Shown: one piece after another, positions 24,514 to 33,228 of the stretch | Layout: each line of letters opens with the position of its first letter | Position numbering within the stretch: position 1 is the first letter of the stretch | Source of the DNA: Actinoplanes campanulatus | GTDB lineage: Bacteria; Actinomycetota; Actinomycetes; Mycobacteriales; Micromonosporaceae | Assembly (NCBI RefSeq): GCF_014647795.1 | Contig: NZ_BMPW01000025.1 | Span: forward strand, 62,001-126,000 | Length of the DNA stretch: 64,000 bases | Reading direction: 5' to 3' | Notes under the pieces: model-generated | What the model was told of the DNA's origin: nothing | The model's input: only the letters and a program-made list of their open reading frames with translations | Databases searched by the model: none | Program-made: the position numbers and the translations under genes

Positions 24514-26349
24514 TCAGTGGGTGTCGGCAGGCGCCAGCTCGTGGACGGTGGCGCCCCAGCCGACGGTGTGCGTCGCATGGCGGGCGAGTCCGGCTCGGGT
24601 GATGACCGCGTCGAGCTCGGCGGCGGTGCGCAGACCGGAGCCGTGCACCGTGAGGCCGAGCAGATCCGCTTCGCCGTCGTGCTCGTCCAGGTCGCCGAGG
24701 TCGAAGGTCTCCTCGATCACCAACACGCGACCGCCGCTCTCGGATGCTCGGCGAAGGGCATGGGCGGCGTCGGCGTCGGGCAGGGATTTGAAGGCGCGGA
24801 TGATGAAGACGGCATCCGCCGCCGGGCTGGGTTCGAAGACGGACTGCTCGACCACGCTGACCCGTGCGCGCTGCTGGTCGTCGGGGATCGTGTCGGGCAG
24901 GTCGCGCCGCAGCCAGTCGGCCTGGGCGGGCAGCGCGCAGATCGTGATCCGCAGGTCGGGGTGGGCGGCGAGGAACTCCCGGGCCTGGGCGCCGGCGCCA
25001 CCGGAGTGGAGCACCAGGTGCCCGACACCTTCGAGGATGCCGGACTTGGCGATCGGCTCGGCCAGCGCGGGCTGGAACCTCGCGAGGCGCTCCAGGTAGC
25101 GGTCCTCGTAGTCCTGTTCGGCGCGCACCTCGGCGAAGGTCTGGCCCGTGACCGAGGCGTACGACGGCCGGCCGGTGCGGATCGACTCGGTGAGCCCGCG
25201 AAGGCCGAGCATCTCGCGACCCACCACCCCGGCGGGGTGCAGTCTGTCGGCGACGAACTCGAGCGTCAGGACCTCACCCACCGGTGTCAGCCGGTAGTGG
25301 CCGGGTTCGGTTTCGGTCAGGACGTCCAGGGTGTGCAGGTAGCGCAGCAGCTTGCCCAGAGCCCGTTCGTCGCAATCGGTCTTGATGGCCAGGTCTGTCA
25401 CGCCGGTGACCCCACGGGAGATCAGCTCGGGAACGTCCAGTTCGACGGCGGTGCGCAGCGCCAACGGCGCGATCAGCTCGGCCAGCGCATGAAGCCTCTC
25501 GAACGGCGTGGCCGACTTCTCGGGGTCGGGCACCGCCGCGTCGGTCTCCAGGGCGACGACCTCGCCGCGACGCCAGTACCCGGCGAAGTCGATGTCCTCC
25601 TTCGGCACCCCGCGGTCCTCGACCAGATGGCGGCGCAGGTCTCGCACGGCCGTGTGCTCCCCGGCGAGCCACGCGAACGGCCGGCCATCCCACCAGCCGC
25701 TGTTCCTGACCGCATCCAGCAGGACCGTCTCGGCGCCCTCGCGTGCCAGCCAGGTCACCTCGACCCCTGGTGGCGTGCGCAACTCCAGCCGGTGGGAGGC
25801 CTCGATGAACACCCGCGCCCGCGTGCCCTCCGGCAGCTCGTCCAACAGCCGGGCGACGGCGGGGACGGTGGTGTCGTCGCCGGCGACCAGGAGCCAGTCC
25901 GCGTCCACCGGGAGCGCGCGCGACGCGCTCGGGCCGTAGAAGTGGATGCGGTCACCCGGTTGCGCGCGGTAGGCCCAGGTGGTGCCCACGCCGATGCCGT
26001 GTTTGACGAAGTCCACGTCCAACTCGCCGGTTTCAGCATTCCAGCGTCGGACCGTGTAGGCCCTCGACAGGGGCCGGGGGCTTCTCGGCAGGTCCACGCC
26101 CCTCTCCTTCTGCACCGGCAGCACCGGCTCGGTGTGGCCGAGGTAGCGGAACACGAGCCGGATGTCGTCGTCGAAACCGAGCGAGTCGAAGGCGGGCTGG
26201 GGGAAGCCATCGGCCGAGGTGAACGCGTTAAGCTGCTCGCCGCCCAGCGTGATTCGCCGCATCCCCGGCGTCAGGTCCACCACCCGAATGACCTCGACCT
26301 CGCGCAGGGTCAATGGGTGCACGGTGAGCCGGCGTGAGGTCTTCGGCAT
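24514..26349 (-). CDS. Siderophore-interacting flavoprotein fused to methyltransferase-like domain
   Basis: A 611-residue fusion. Residues 1-270 are a siderophore-interacting protein: FAD-binding SRAYTVRRW and NAD(P)H-binding WLLVAGDDTTVPAVARL, a set that reduces Fe3+ siderophores in the cytoplasm. Residues 290-611 resemble class I O-methyltransferases with their dimerisation/winged-helix part (LGKLLRYLHTLDVL, GHYRLTPVGEVL). The SAM-binding loop is weak (LVLHSGGAGAQ), and the catalytic His of this group is absent (IRAFKSLPDADAA in place of HxWxD). The second half may therefore be a structural or sensing domain. First gene of the operon, directly under the iron box. Confidence 0.85.
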   Translation of the reverse strand: MPKTSRRLTVHPLTLREVEVIRVVDLTPGMRRITLGGEQLNAFTSADGFPQPAFDSLGFDDDIRLVFRYLGHTEPVLPVQKERGVDLPRSPRPLSRAYTVRRWNAETGELDVDFVKHGIGVGTTWAYRAQPGDRIHFYGPSASRALPVDADWLLVAGDDTTVPAVARLLDELPEGTRARVFIEASHRLELRTPPGVEVTWLAREGAETVLLDAVRNSGWWDGRPFAWLAGEHTAVRDLRRHLVEDRGVPKEDIDFAGYWRRGEVVALETDAAVPDPEKSATPFERLHALAELIAPLALRTAVELDVPELISRGVTGVTDLAIKTDCDERALGKLLRYLHTLDVLTETEPGHYRLTPVGEVLTLEFVADRLHPAGVVGREMLGLRGLTESIRTGRPSYASVTGQTFAEVRAEQDYEDRYLERLARFQPALAEPIAKSGILEGVGHLVLHSGGAGAQAREFLAAHPDLRITICALPAQADWLRRDLPDTIPDDQQRARVSVVEQSVFEPSPAADAVFIIRAFKSLPDADAAHALRRASESGGRVLVIEETFDLGDLDEHDGEADLLGLTVHGSGLRTAAELDAVITRAGLARHATHTVGWGATVHELAPADTH

Positions 26350-26403
26350 GCTGGAGGCAGCCCTTCCTGGTCGTTTGACAGAGCGACGGAACAGCGCCCG
26401 CGA

Positions 26404-26422
26404 TTAGGTTAGGCTATCCTCA
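26404..26422. promoter_or_regulatory. IdeR/DtxR-type iron box
   Basis: TTAGGTTAGGCTATCCTCA matches the IdeR/DtxR consensus TTAGGTTAGGCTAACCTAA at 17 of 19 positions. It sits between the divergent SIP operon and the AraC gene, about 55 bases from the SIP ATG and 41 bases from the AraC GTG. With iron, IdeR should bind here and block the uptake operon. Its effect on the AraC side is uncertain. Confidence 0.88.
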
Positions 26423-26448
26423 CCTAGATTACTGTGCGCAGACTGCCG

Positions 26449-26454
26449 TATTGT
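26449..26454 (+). promoter_or_regulatory. -10-like hexamer of the AraC gene
   Basis: TATTGT ends 8 bases before the GTG at 26463, consistent with a leaderless message. The iron box lies just upstream of the matching -35 region. Confidence 0.4.
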
Positions 26455-26462
26455 TTAGGGGC

Positions 26463-28028
26463 GTGGCGCTCTCCCCCCTGTTCCCCGCCGACGCGAGCGA
26501 TGCCCCGCCGATTCCGGCGGCGCGGTCGGACTCGACGGGGCATCCCCGCCGCCCGCTGCTGATCTGGGTCCGCACCGGCACCGCGCACGTGCGCATCGAC
26601 GGCGACGCGGTGTTCCGCCTCACCGCCGGTCAGGGCACATGGATTCCCGCGGCCGGGTGGAACCACCGTGCGATCATCACCGAGCCAGGCACGGTCGCCT
26701 TCCCCCTGTGGTTCCAGGCCGGTGCCGACGGGCCGCCGGAAACGACCCGGTTCGAGGTCCCCGACGGTTGGCAGGACTGGCTGATCCAGCACTTCAACCT
26801 GCAGGTCACCCCGTTGAGCGGGCACGGGTACTTCCAGGACGCGATCACCGATCTTCTTCGCCGTCGCCCGCCTACACCTGCGCCGTTGACTCTGCCGGAG
26901 ATGCCGAGAGCCACCGGCGCCAGAGCGGTGGCCGAGCAGTTGCTCCGCGACCCCGCGATCGACCTCACCGTCGAGCAGTGGGCGACCAGGGCGCTCTCCA
27001 GCCCGCGAACCCTGCGCCGCGACTTCCTCGCCGGCACCGGGCTCACCTTCGAGCAGTGGCGACTGCGCAACCGGCTGATCGCGGCGGTCGAGTTCCTGGC
27101 CGCGGGATTCGACGCCGACCAGGTGGCCGCACGGGTGGGCTTCGCCAGCCGCAACGGCTTCACGCGCGCGTTCAAGCAGCAGTACGGACTGACGCCCTAC
27201 GACTTCGGCAGAAAGCTCGCCGCCAGTTCCGCCCGTGTCGACCTGACACCACGCGCCACCTTGGCACGCCAGACCGATGAGCTCATGCGCATGGTGCGGG
27301 GCGACGGCTCCTTCGCTGCCGCGTCCGATCTGCTGCCTGCTGCCCGCACCTCCCCGCACACCAACGACATGCACGTCCTGAGCTGGATGTACCGCGGCAG
27401 CGGATACCTCGATATCGGCGAAAGCCGTTACGAACGACACCGCGGCGTCGCGACCTGGATCCCCGCGGGCTTGAAGCACATCACCGGTCTCCGCGAGAAC
27501 TCCATCTCGCTGCCCCTCGGCAGCGCCGGCACCGATGACCTCCAACTGACCGAACCGCTACAGGTGCAGTTCTCACCCGCCTGGGACGACTACCTGATGC
27601 ACTGCGCCATCAGCGCCCGATCCGGACTGCACCCCGATGACTACGATCCCCGGCACATCCTCGACCTGTTCGCCGAACAGGTCGTCACGCAACGAGCGCT
27701 GTCGGTGCCGATGCCCACCGACCCGCGTGCGCGTGCGGCGGCGATGGACTACCTGCGCCACATCGACGTCTCCCGCGAATCGGCCGCGTTCGACGTCCCC
27801 GCCGAGGTTCACCGGGCCTTCCGCGACGAGACCGGCATGGCCTTCGCTCGCTGGCGCTACGCCGCCCGCATGCGCATCGCCCGTGACCTGCTGGTCGGTG
27901 GCGCCCAACCCAGCACCGTGGCCCGCCGCGTCGGCTACGCCCACCTGCCGACGTTCAGCACCGCCTTCAGTCGCTTCCACGGCCTTTCCCCACGCGACTA
28001 CCAGGAACGCGAGACCGAGAAGTCCTGA
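26463..28028 (+). CDS. Tandem-duplicated AraC-family regulator
   Basis: A 521-residue protein made of two AraC units in series. Each has a cupin-like sensor followed by an AraC helix-turn-helix pair: sensor 1 about 25-130 (GQGTWIPAAGWNH), HTH 1 about 160-255 (FASRNGFTRAFKQQYGLTP), sensor 2 about 295-395 (GVATWIPAGLKH), HTH 2 about 425-515 (YAHLPTFSTAFSRFHGLSP). The repeated TWIPAG phrase shows an internal duplication. The first subdomain of HTH 2 is weaker. AraC regulators beside siderophore genes often sense the ferric siderophore. GTG 26463 is preferred over TTG 26451 because of the -10 element. Confidence 0.85.
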   Translation: MALSPLFPADASDAPPIPAARSDSTGHPRRPLLIWVRTGTAHVRIDGDAVFRLTAGQGTWIPAAGWNHRAIITEPGTVAFPLWFQAGADGPPETTRFEVPDGWQDWLIQHFNLQVTPLSGHGYFQDAITDLLRRRPPTPAPLTLPEMPRATGARAVAEQLLRDPAIDLTVEQWATRALSSPRTLRRDFLAGTGLTFEQWRLRNRLIAAVEFLAAGFDADQVAARVGFASRNGFTRAFKQQYGLTPYDFGRKLAASSARVDLTPRATLARQTDELMRMVRGDGSFAAASDLLPAARTSPHTNDMHVLSWMYRGSGYLDIGESRYERHRGVATWIPAGLKHITGLRENSISLPLGSAGTDDLQLTEPLQVQFSPAWDDYLMHCAISARSGLHPDDYDPRHILDLFAEQVVTQRALSVPMPTDPRARAAAMDYLRHIDVSRESAAFDVPAEVHRAFRDETGMAFARWRYAARMRIARDLLVGGAQPSTVARRVGYAHLPTFSTAFSRFHGLSPRDYQERETEKS

Positions 28029-28080
28029 TCGCCGCCCCCGGCAACGGGTCCGGATACCGAACGATCTCGTTCCCCTGCCG

Positions 28081-28106
28081 CGGACGGCTTCGTCCGGACA
28101 TACGCT
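28081..28106 (+). promoter_or_regulatory. Inverted repeat and -10-like TACGCT
   Basis: CGGACG (28081-28086) pairs with CGTCCG (28091-28096) around GCTT. TACGCT at 28101-28106 ends 6 bases before the ATG at 28113, consistent with a leaderless start. The repeat could be an operator over the -35 or a weak terminator for the AraC gene. Confidence 0.4.
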
Positions 28107-28112
28107 GGCCGC

Positions 28113-28898
28113 ATGACGACTCTTGCCGGCCGCACCATCGCGGCCCTGCGCAGTGAGCACGACAGTCTCGCGGATCTGGTTCCGGGGCTGTCCGACGGGC
28201 AGCTCACCGGCCCGTCCGGCGCCTCCGCCTGGACCGTCGCCGACGTGCTGTCGCACCTCGGCAGCGGCGCCGAGATCACCCTCGCCGGCTTCCGGGCGGC
28301 GACCGGAGAGGCGCAGGCGCCCGGCTCCGACTTCAACCAGGGCGTGTGGGACCGCTGGAACGCGATGAGCCCACGGGACCAGGCCACCGGCTCGATCGAC
28401 GCGAATCAGGCGCTGGTCACCGGACTCGAATCCGTGCCCGAGGACCGTCACGAGGACCTACGGGTCAAGACCTTCCTGCCCGATCCGGTGCCGTTCGCGT
28501 CGTTCGCCGCACTACGGCTGAGCGAGGTCGCCCACCACACCTGGGACGTGCGGGCGGGCCTCGACCCGGCGGCCACCCTCGCCGACGGCTCGGCCGAGGT
28601 CCTCGCCGAACACCTCAGCGGCGGCCTGGGCTTCCTCCTCGGTTTCATCGCCCGGCCGAAGGAGGCGCCCGGCCACGCCGTCGTCGAGATCAGCGGCACC
28701 TCGTACCGCATCGTCATCGACGAATCGGCGCGGCTCACCACCGAAACCCTGCCCGCCACCGCGACGTTCACCGGCTCGCTGGAGTCCGCGCTGCGGCTGC
28801 TCTACGGGCGGCTCGCCCCGGAACACACCCCCGACGGCACCACGGTGACCGGCGCCATCACCCTCGACCAGCTGCGCGCCGTCTTCCCCGGCTTCTGA
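28113..28898 (+). CDS. Mycothiol-dependent maleylpyruvate isomerase-family protein
   Basis: A 261-residue DinB-like protein. The four-helix metal domain (about 1-165) carries His in WTVADVLSHLGSGAE and the His pair in EVAHHTWDVRAG, the metal ligands of mycothiol-dependent enzymes. A smaller C-terminal domain (about 180-260, with GSLESALRLLYGRL) completes the MDMPI architecture. Relatives use mycothiol, the actinobacterial thiol, as cofactor for isomerisation or conjugation. No aromatic catabolic genes are adjacent, so the substrate is open. The ATG follows a -10-like element; the gene ends at a strong hairpin. Confidence 0.85.
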   Translation: MTTLAGRTIAALRSEHDSLADLVPGLSDGQLTGPSGASAWTVADVLSHLGSGAEITLAGFRAATGEAQAPGSDFNQGVWDRWNAMSPRDQATGSIDANQALVTGLESVPEDRHEDLRVKTFLPDPVPFASFAALRLSEVAHHTWDVRAGLDPAATLADGSAEVLAEHLSGGLGFLLGFIARPKEAPGHAVVEISGTSYRIVIDESARLTTETLPATATFTGSLESALRLLYGRLAPEHTPDGTTVTGAITLDQLRAVFPGF

Positions 28899-28905
28899 TC
28901 GTCTC

Positions 28906-28934
28906 CGGGCCTTGGCGCGGTGCGCCAGGGCCCG
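28906..28934. terminator. Bidirectional hairpin terminator
   Basis: CGGGCCTTGGCGC (28906-28918) pairs with GCGCCAGGGCCCG (28922-28934) around a 3-base loop: 13 pairs including one G-T. It lies between the convergent MDMPI-type and DUF4291 genes. Confidence 0.8.
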
Positions 28935-28947
28935 ATAAACCCCAACA

Positions 28948-29523
28948 TCAACCATTTTCACGGTACGGGTAGAGCCGTTCCGCCGGGAGAAGCGCCGTCG
29001 CCGCGTCCACGTCACGGGCGTCGAGGTGACCCCGGATGCGGCGCACCAGTGGGGTCACGTCGGTGATCCCGGTGATCCACTCGTCGGCGTAGAGGGGCAC
29101 CGCCGCACCGCCGAGGCCGAGTTGCAGGGAACGGTAGGGCAGCTCACGCAGGTGCAGATCGCGCTCCGGGTCCCACTGCACACGGGTGGGCGCCTGTTTG
29201 AGCGCACGCCGCCAGGTGACGCGGTCGGGGTGGACACCGCGCACGTAGTGGCTGAGGGCGGCGTTGTCGAGCGCCCACTCGAAGCCGGCCCGGGTGATCG
29301 AGATGGCGAGGACGTGCTCCTGGCCGGGTTTGGTGGCCCAGCCACAGCGGTACATCATCCACAGGAACGACGGCTTGATCCAGGTCATCCGCTCCCGTTT
29401 GAACGGCGGCACGAACCGCCCCGCGCTGACGGCCGGCACGGCGATCAGCGGCGAGTAGGCCTGGTAGACGGTGATCGTGCTGTCGTCGTACACCGCTCTG
29501 ATCTCGTGTTTCACGCGCCCCAT
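28948..29523 (-). CDS. DUF4291 family protein
   Basis: A 191-residue protein matching the DUF4291 family in length and conserved phrases: [18 protein letters not shown] near the start, [18 protein letters not shown] in the middle, and [12 protein letters not shown] plus [10 protein letters not shown] near the end. Members are found across bacteria and fungi, and no activity is established that I can name. There is no signal peptide. The ATG at 29523 is where family similarity begins; the open frame to 29703 runs over the decayed AsnC gene and is not homologous. Confidence 0.85.
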   Translation of the reverse strand: MGRVKHEIRAVYDDSTITVYQAYSPLIAVPAVSAGRFVPPFKRERMTWIKPSFLWMMYRCGWATKPGQEHVLAISITRAGFEWALDNAALSHYVRGVHPDRVTWRRALKQAPTRVQWDPERDLHLRELPYRSLQLGLGGAAVPLYADEWITGITDVTPLVRRIRGHLDARDVDAATALLPAERLYPYRENG

Positions 29524-29549
29524 CGTCGAGGTTCGCGGTCGCCGCCGCG

Positions 29550-29678
29550 ACCGGATTTCCGCCGCAGGTAGATGAAGACCAGCACCTCGAAGCCGAGCCC
29601 GACCGCAGCCGGATCGATGACGGCACGACAGCCACGGATGGTTCCGGCACGTTCCAGCTCTCGGACCCGGCGAAGGAG
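29550..29678 (-). pseudogene. Decayed Lrp/AsnC-family regulator fragment
   Basis: In a minus-strand frame without any start codon, this stretch encodes [16 protein letters not shown] and then [18 protein letters not shown], the end of the HTH, the linker and the first strand of the ligand-binding domain of AsnC/Lrp regulators. The N-terminal HTH helices and most of the RAM domain are missing. It lies directly upstream of, and divergent from, the PatB-type aminotransferase, a common place for an AsnC regulator. Only about 43 residues remain. Confidence 0.7.
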
Positions 29679-29704
29679 GCGAAGTCTTCGCCACCAAGGT
29701 CACC

Positions 29705-29710
29705 TATCTT
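29705..29710 (+). promoter_or_regulatory. -10-like hexamer, leaderless start
   Basis: TATCTT ends 7 bases before the GTG at 29718 of the PatB-type gene. There is no Shine-Dalgarno between the hexamer and the start. Confidence 0.45.
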
Positions 29711-29717
29711 TTGTTCT

Positions 29718-30881
29718 GTGACACACGCTGCGAACCCGTTACGTCAGCTTTCGCTCGACCAGTTGCGCACCCGCACCAGCGAGAAGTGGCGGACCTACCC
29801 GAGTGACGTGCTCCCGATGTTCGTCGCCGAGATGGACGTGCTGCTCGCCGAACCGGTGGTCGACGCCGTCACCGCCGCGGTACGGCGCGGTGACACGGGA
29901 TACCCGGCCGGGACCGGCTACGCCGAGGCGTTCTCGGACTTCGCCCGCGAGCGGTGGAACTGGGGCGGCCTCGCCGTGGAGCGCACCACCATGGTTCCCG
30001 ACGTCATGCAGGGCATCCTGGAGGTCCTCGACGTCATCAGCGACCGCACCGACGCCGTCGTGATCAACTGCCCGGTCTACCAGCCGTTCTACGACTTCGT
30101 CCGGCACACCGGCCGCGTCATCGAGGAGGCCCCGCTCGGCACCGGCGGCCGCATCGACCACTCCACTCTGGAGGACGCCTTCCGCCGGGCCACGAACCGC
30201 GGACCACGGCCGGTCTACCTGCTGTGCAACCCGCACAACCCGACCGGCGCCGTGCACACCGCCGACGAGCTCACGGCCGTCGCCGCTCTGGCCGCCCGGC
30301 ACGGTGTCCGGGTCGTGGCCGACGAGATCCACGCGCCGCTCGTGCTCCCGGGCGCGGTGTTCACCCCATACCTGAGCGTCCCCGGCGCCGGAAACGCCTT
30401 CGCCGTGCTGTCCGCTTCCAAGGCCTTCAACCTCGCCGGTCTGAAGGCCGCGCTCGCGGTCGCCGGCCCGGACGCCGCCGACGACCTGGCCCGCGTCCCC
30501 TGGTGGGCCAAGGAGAGCCCCAGCCACGTCGGCGTCATCGCCCACATCGCGGCTCTCCGCGACGGCGGCGACTGGCTCGGCGCGCTGCTGGCCGGCCTCG
30601 ACGACAACCGCCGCCTTCTCGCCGCCCTGCTCGCCGAACACCTGCCGCAGGTCCGCTACAGGCCGGGCGAGGCCACCTATCTCGCCTGGCTCGACTGCCG
30701 GGCGCTCGGCCTCGGCGACGACCCCGCGGCCGCCTTCCTCGAACGCGGCCGGGTCGCCCTCAGCTCCGGTCCGATCTTCGGCACCGGCGGCGCCGGCCAC
30801 GCACGCCTCAACCTCGGCACCTCACCCGAACTGATCACCGAAGCCGTTCACCGGATGACGCGCGCGCTCACCGCGAGGTAG
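29718..30881 (+). CDS. PatB/MalY-type PLP aminotransferase (cystathionine beta-lyase)
   Basis: A 387-residue fold-type I PLP enzyme. [27 protein letters not shown] and [10 protein letters not shown] (Lys235 forms the Schiff base) are the PatB/MalY signatures. Relatives cleave the C-S bond of cystathionine or cysteine conjugates to pyruvate, ammonia and a thiol in the cytoplasm. The GTG start is supported by the -10-like TATCTT just upstream. A decayed AsnC-type regulator lies divergently beside it, suggesting that an ancestral regulator has been lost. Confidence 0.88.
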   Translation: MTHAANPLRQLSLDQLRTRTSEKWRTYPSDVLPMFVAEMDVLLAEPVVDAVTAAVRRGDTGYPAGTGYAEAFSDFARERWNWGGLAVERTTMVPDVMQGILEVLDVISDRTDAVVINCPVYQPFYDFVRHTGRVIEEAPLGTGGRIDHSTLEDAFRRATNRGPRPVYLLCNPHNPTGAVHTADELTAVAALAARHGVRVVADEIHAPLVLPGAVFTPYLSVPGAGNAFAVLSASKAFNLAGLKAALAVAGPDAADDLARVPWWAKESPSHVGVIAHIAALRDGGDWLGALLAGLDDNRRLLAALLAEHLPQVRYRPGEATYLAWLDCRALGLGDDPAAAFLERGRVALSSGPIFGTGGAGHARLNLGTSPELITEAVHRMTRALTAR

Positions 30882-31026
30882 CCGGCTCACCGGCCCCGAG
30901 GTCGAGGTCGAAGGGTTGACGAAGCCGTTGCATCGCTTCGGCGCTGCGGTCGGTCTCCTGCTTCGGCGCATCGTCCTGTGCCGGCCGGTGGTCTGCGCCA
31001 CGGAACTCCACAGCGTTCACAGACAT
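30868..31026 (-). CDS. Possible small protein (52 residues)
   Basis: A short frame starting at ATG 31026 with GGGGAG 5 bases upstream. It is polar and acidic ([14 protein letters not shown] at the start, [18 protein letters not shown] later) with no Cys and no membrane segment. Its last bases overlap the end of the PatB gene on the other strand. No biosynthetic or toxin-antitoxin partner is adjacent. The good ribosome site is the main support; it may be chance. Confidence 0.35.
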   Translation of the reverse strand: MSVNAVEFRGADHRPAQDDAPKQETDRSAEAMQRLRQPFDLDLGAGEPATSR

Positions 31027-31184
31027 GCTGGCTCCCCGTTCATCGGTCTCGCTTTCGGCGGCAGTATCACCCGTATTTCTCCGTTCGGGAACCTATTTGT
31101 CGTTCACCTTGAACAGCGGGGTGGCTCGAGCGCTGCATCCGCCCGCTCAAGGGCCGACGACCGGACACATACCTCGCATTCCCC

Positions 31185-31190
31185 TAAAAT
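31185..31190 (+). promoter_or_regulatory. -10 hexamer TAAAAT, leaderless start
   Basis: TAAAAT ends 8 bases before the GTG at 31199 of the sensor kinase. This is one of the best -10 matches in the window and implies a leaderless message. Confidence 0.55.
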
Positions 31191-31198
31191 GGTAAGGC

Positions 31199-33221
31199 GT
31201 GATCGACTACCGGCTCCTGTTCCGGCGTGCTCCGACGCCGATGCTGGTCCTCGATCCCGACCTGATGATCGTCGAGGCGAGCGACGCCTACCTCGCGGCC
31301 ACCATCGCCCGGCGCGAGGACATCGTCGGACGGCACATCTTCGACGCCTTCCCCGACAACCCCGACGACCCGGAGGCCCGCGGCGTCGAGGCGATCGGGG
31401 CATCGTTGCAGCGGGTGCTGCGCGACCGTGCCCCCGATGTGATGCCGGTCCAGAGGTACGACGTCCCGCAGCCCGGCGGCGGCTTCGCGACCCGGTACTG
31501 GGCACCGCTGCACGCCCCGCTGGTCAACGCCCACGGGGACCTGGAATTCATCGTGCAGCGGCCCGAGGACGTCACCGCGTTCATGCTCGCCCAGACCGCC
31601 GGCGCGGAGCTGGGCCGGCTCACCGAGGAACTACGCCAGCGCATCGGGCAGGCGGAGGCCGAGATCCTGGCCCGCCAACAGCTGCAACGACAGCAGCACG
31701 AAACAATGCAGATGCTCGCCGACAGCCTGCACACCGCGGTGCTGGGCTGCGATTGGCTCGGGCTGCCGGTGCTGTGCAACGACGCGGCACGGGCGCTCAC
31801 CGGCGACCGGCTCGACGGCGCCCCCGCCGAGCAGTGGCCGCAGCGGCTGGGCCTGTTCGACCCGGCCGGGCATCCGCTGCCCGAGGCCGGCAACCCCCTG
31901 GTCGACACGCTGCACGACCGGCATGTCCACGAGGCCGAGGTCGTCATGCGCACACCGGATGCGCCGGCCCGTACCTTCCTCATGCATGCCGGGCCGATCG
32001 AAGGCCGCGCCGACGTCGTCGCCGTGGTGGCGATGAACGACGTGACGGCGCTGCGGCGCGCCGCCCGCCTGCAGGAGTGCGAACTGCGGACCTCGAGGCT
32101 CCTCGCGAGCGCCGAACCCACCGACGAGGTGCTCGTCAATGTGGTGCAGCTCGTCGGCTCGATGATCGGATGGGCGGTGACCGAGGTCTGGATCGTCGAC
32201 GAGGTCGGGCCGGTCCTGCGCCGCGCCGCCTGCTGGGACGCCAGCGGGTGCGGCCGGGTCTGCGCCGACGGCGAACCGCTGCCGCCCGACGGCGGGCTTC
32301 CCGCCAGGGCCTGGCAGAGCAACCAGCCGCTCTGGTCGACGGACCTCGCCGAGGAGCGGGCGCCACTGCCCGCCGCGCTCGCCATCCCGATGTCCAGCGG
32401 CACCGACGTGCTCGGTGTGCTGGTCTGCTACAGCGAGACCACCGAGGTGCCCGACGACACCCGGACCGCGATCCTGACCGGGATCGGCGCCCGACTGGGC
32501 GGATTCCTCGAGCGCCGCCGCGCCGACAGCCTCGCCGCCGAACTGGACCGCACCAGGGACGAGTACGCCGCGCTGGTCGGCCATGAGGTGCGCACGCCAC
32601 TGACCAGCATCCTGTCCTACACCGAACTGCTGCTCGACGAGCCCGGCCTCGCCCGCGACCACCGCGACATGGTGCAGGTGATGCACCGCAACGTCGGCAT
32701 CCTCTCCATCATCGTCGACAAGCTGCTGGACGTGGCCGGCCTGCGATCCGGCCACCTCGAGGTCCACCGGCGGCCGATGGACCTGGTCTCCGTCGTCCAC
32801 CAGGCGGTGGACGCGGCACGCGAGCGCACACGCCGGGACGTGACCATCGCGGTCGACGCACCCGCCACGATGCCGATCCAGGGCGATCCGGAGCGGCTGC
32901 GCCAGGTCACCGACGAACTGCTGAACAACGCGCTGGCCTGGGCGCCGGACTGCTCCACGATCGGGGTGCGCCTGACCGCCGACGCGTACGCCGCCGTGCT
33001 CAACGTCTCCAACACCGGCGAGCGAGCGCGGCCACCTGTTCGACCTGTTCTTCCGCGGCGACGCCGTCCGGCACAGCGGCATACCCGGCTCCGGTCTGGG
33101 CCTCACCCTGGCGCGCGCCGTGGTCGAGCAGCACGGCGGCGCCATCAGCGTCAGCGACCCCGCGGAACCCCTGACCGTCTTCACGGTCAACCTGCCCGCC
33201 CAGCCCACGGCGGACAGGTGA
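31199..33221 (+). pseudogene. PAS/GAF sensor histidine kinase, frameshifted in the ATPase domain
   Basis: A multi-sensor kinase: PAS (about 1-120), coiled coil (about 125-165), second PAS (about 170-285), GAF (about 300-435), HisKA with His462 in GHEVRTPL, and HATPase with N box ELLNNALAWAP. After NVSNTGE near 33022 the frame is lost. Starting at 33024 the next frame continues with ERGHLFDLFFRGDAVRHSG, PGSGLGLTLARAVVEQHGG and stops at 33221. The junction also lacks the usual GxGI-P segment (G1 box), so a short deletion, not just a one-base slip, explains it. As written the protein has no complete ATP lid and should be inactive. No response regulator is adjacent. Confidence 0.85.
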
Positions 33222-33228
33222 CACAGCG

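Noticed and set aside
30868-31026. RiPP precursor peptide as an explanation of the 52-residue frame.
   Set aside because: No Cys/Ser/Thr-rich core, no leader motif and no modifying enzyme nearby; kept only as a low-confidence small protein.
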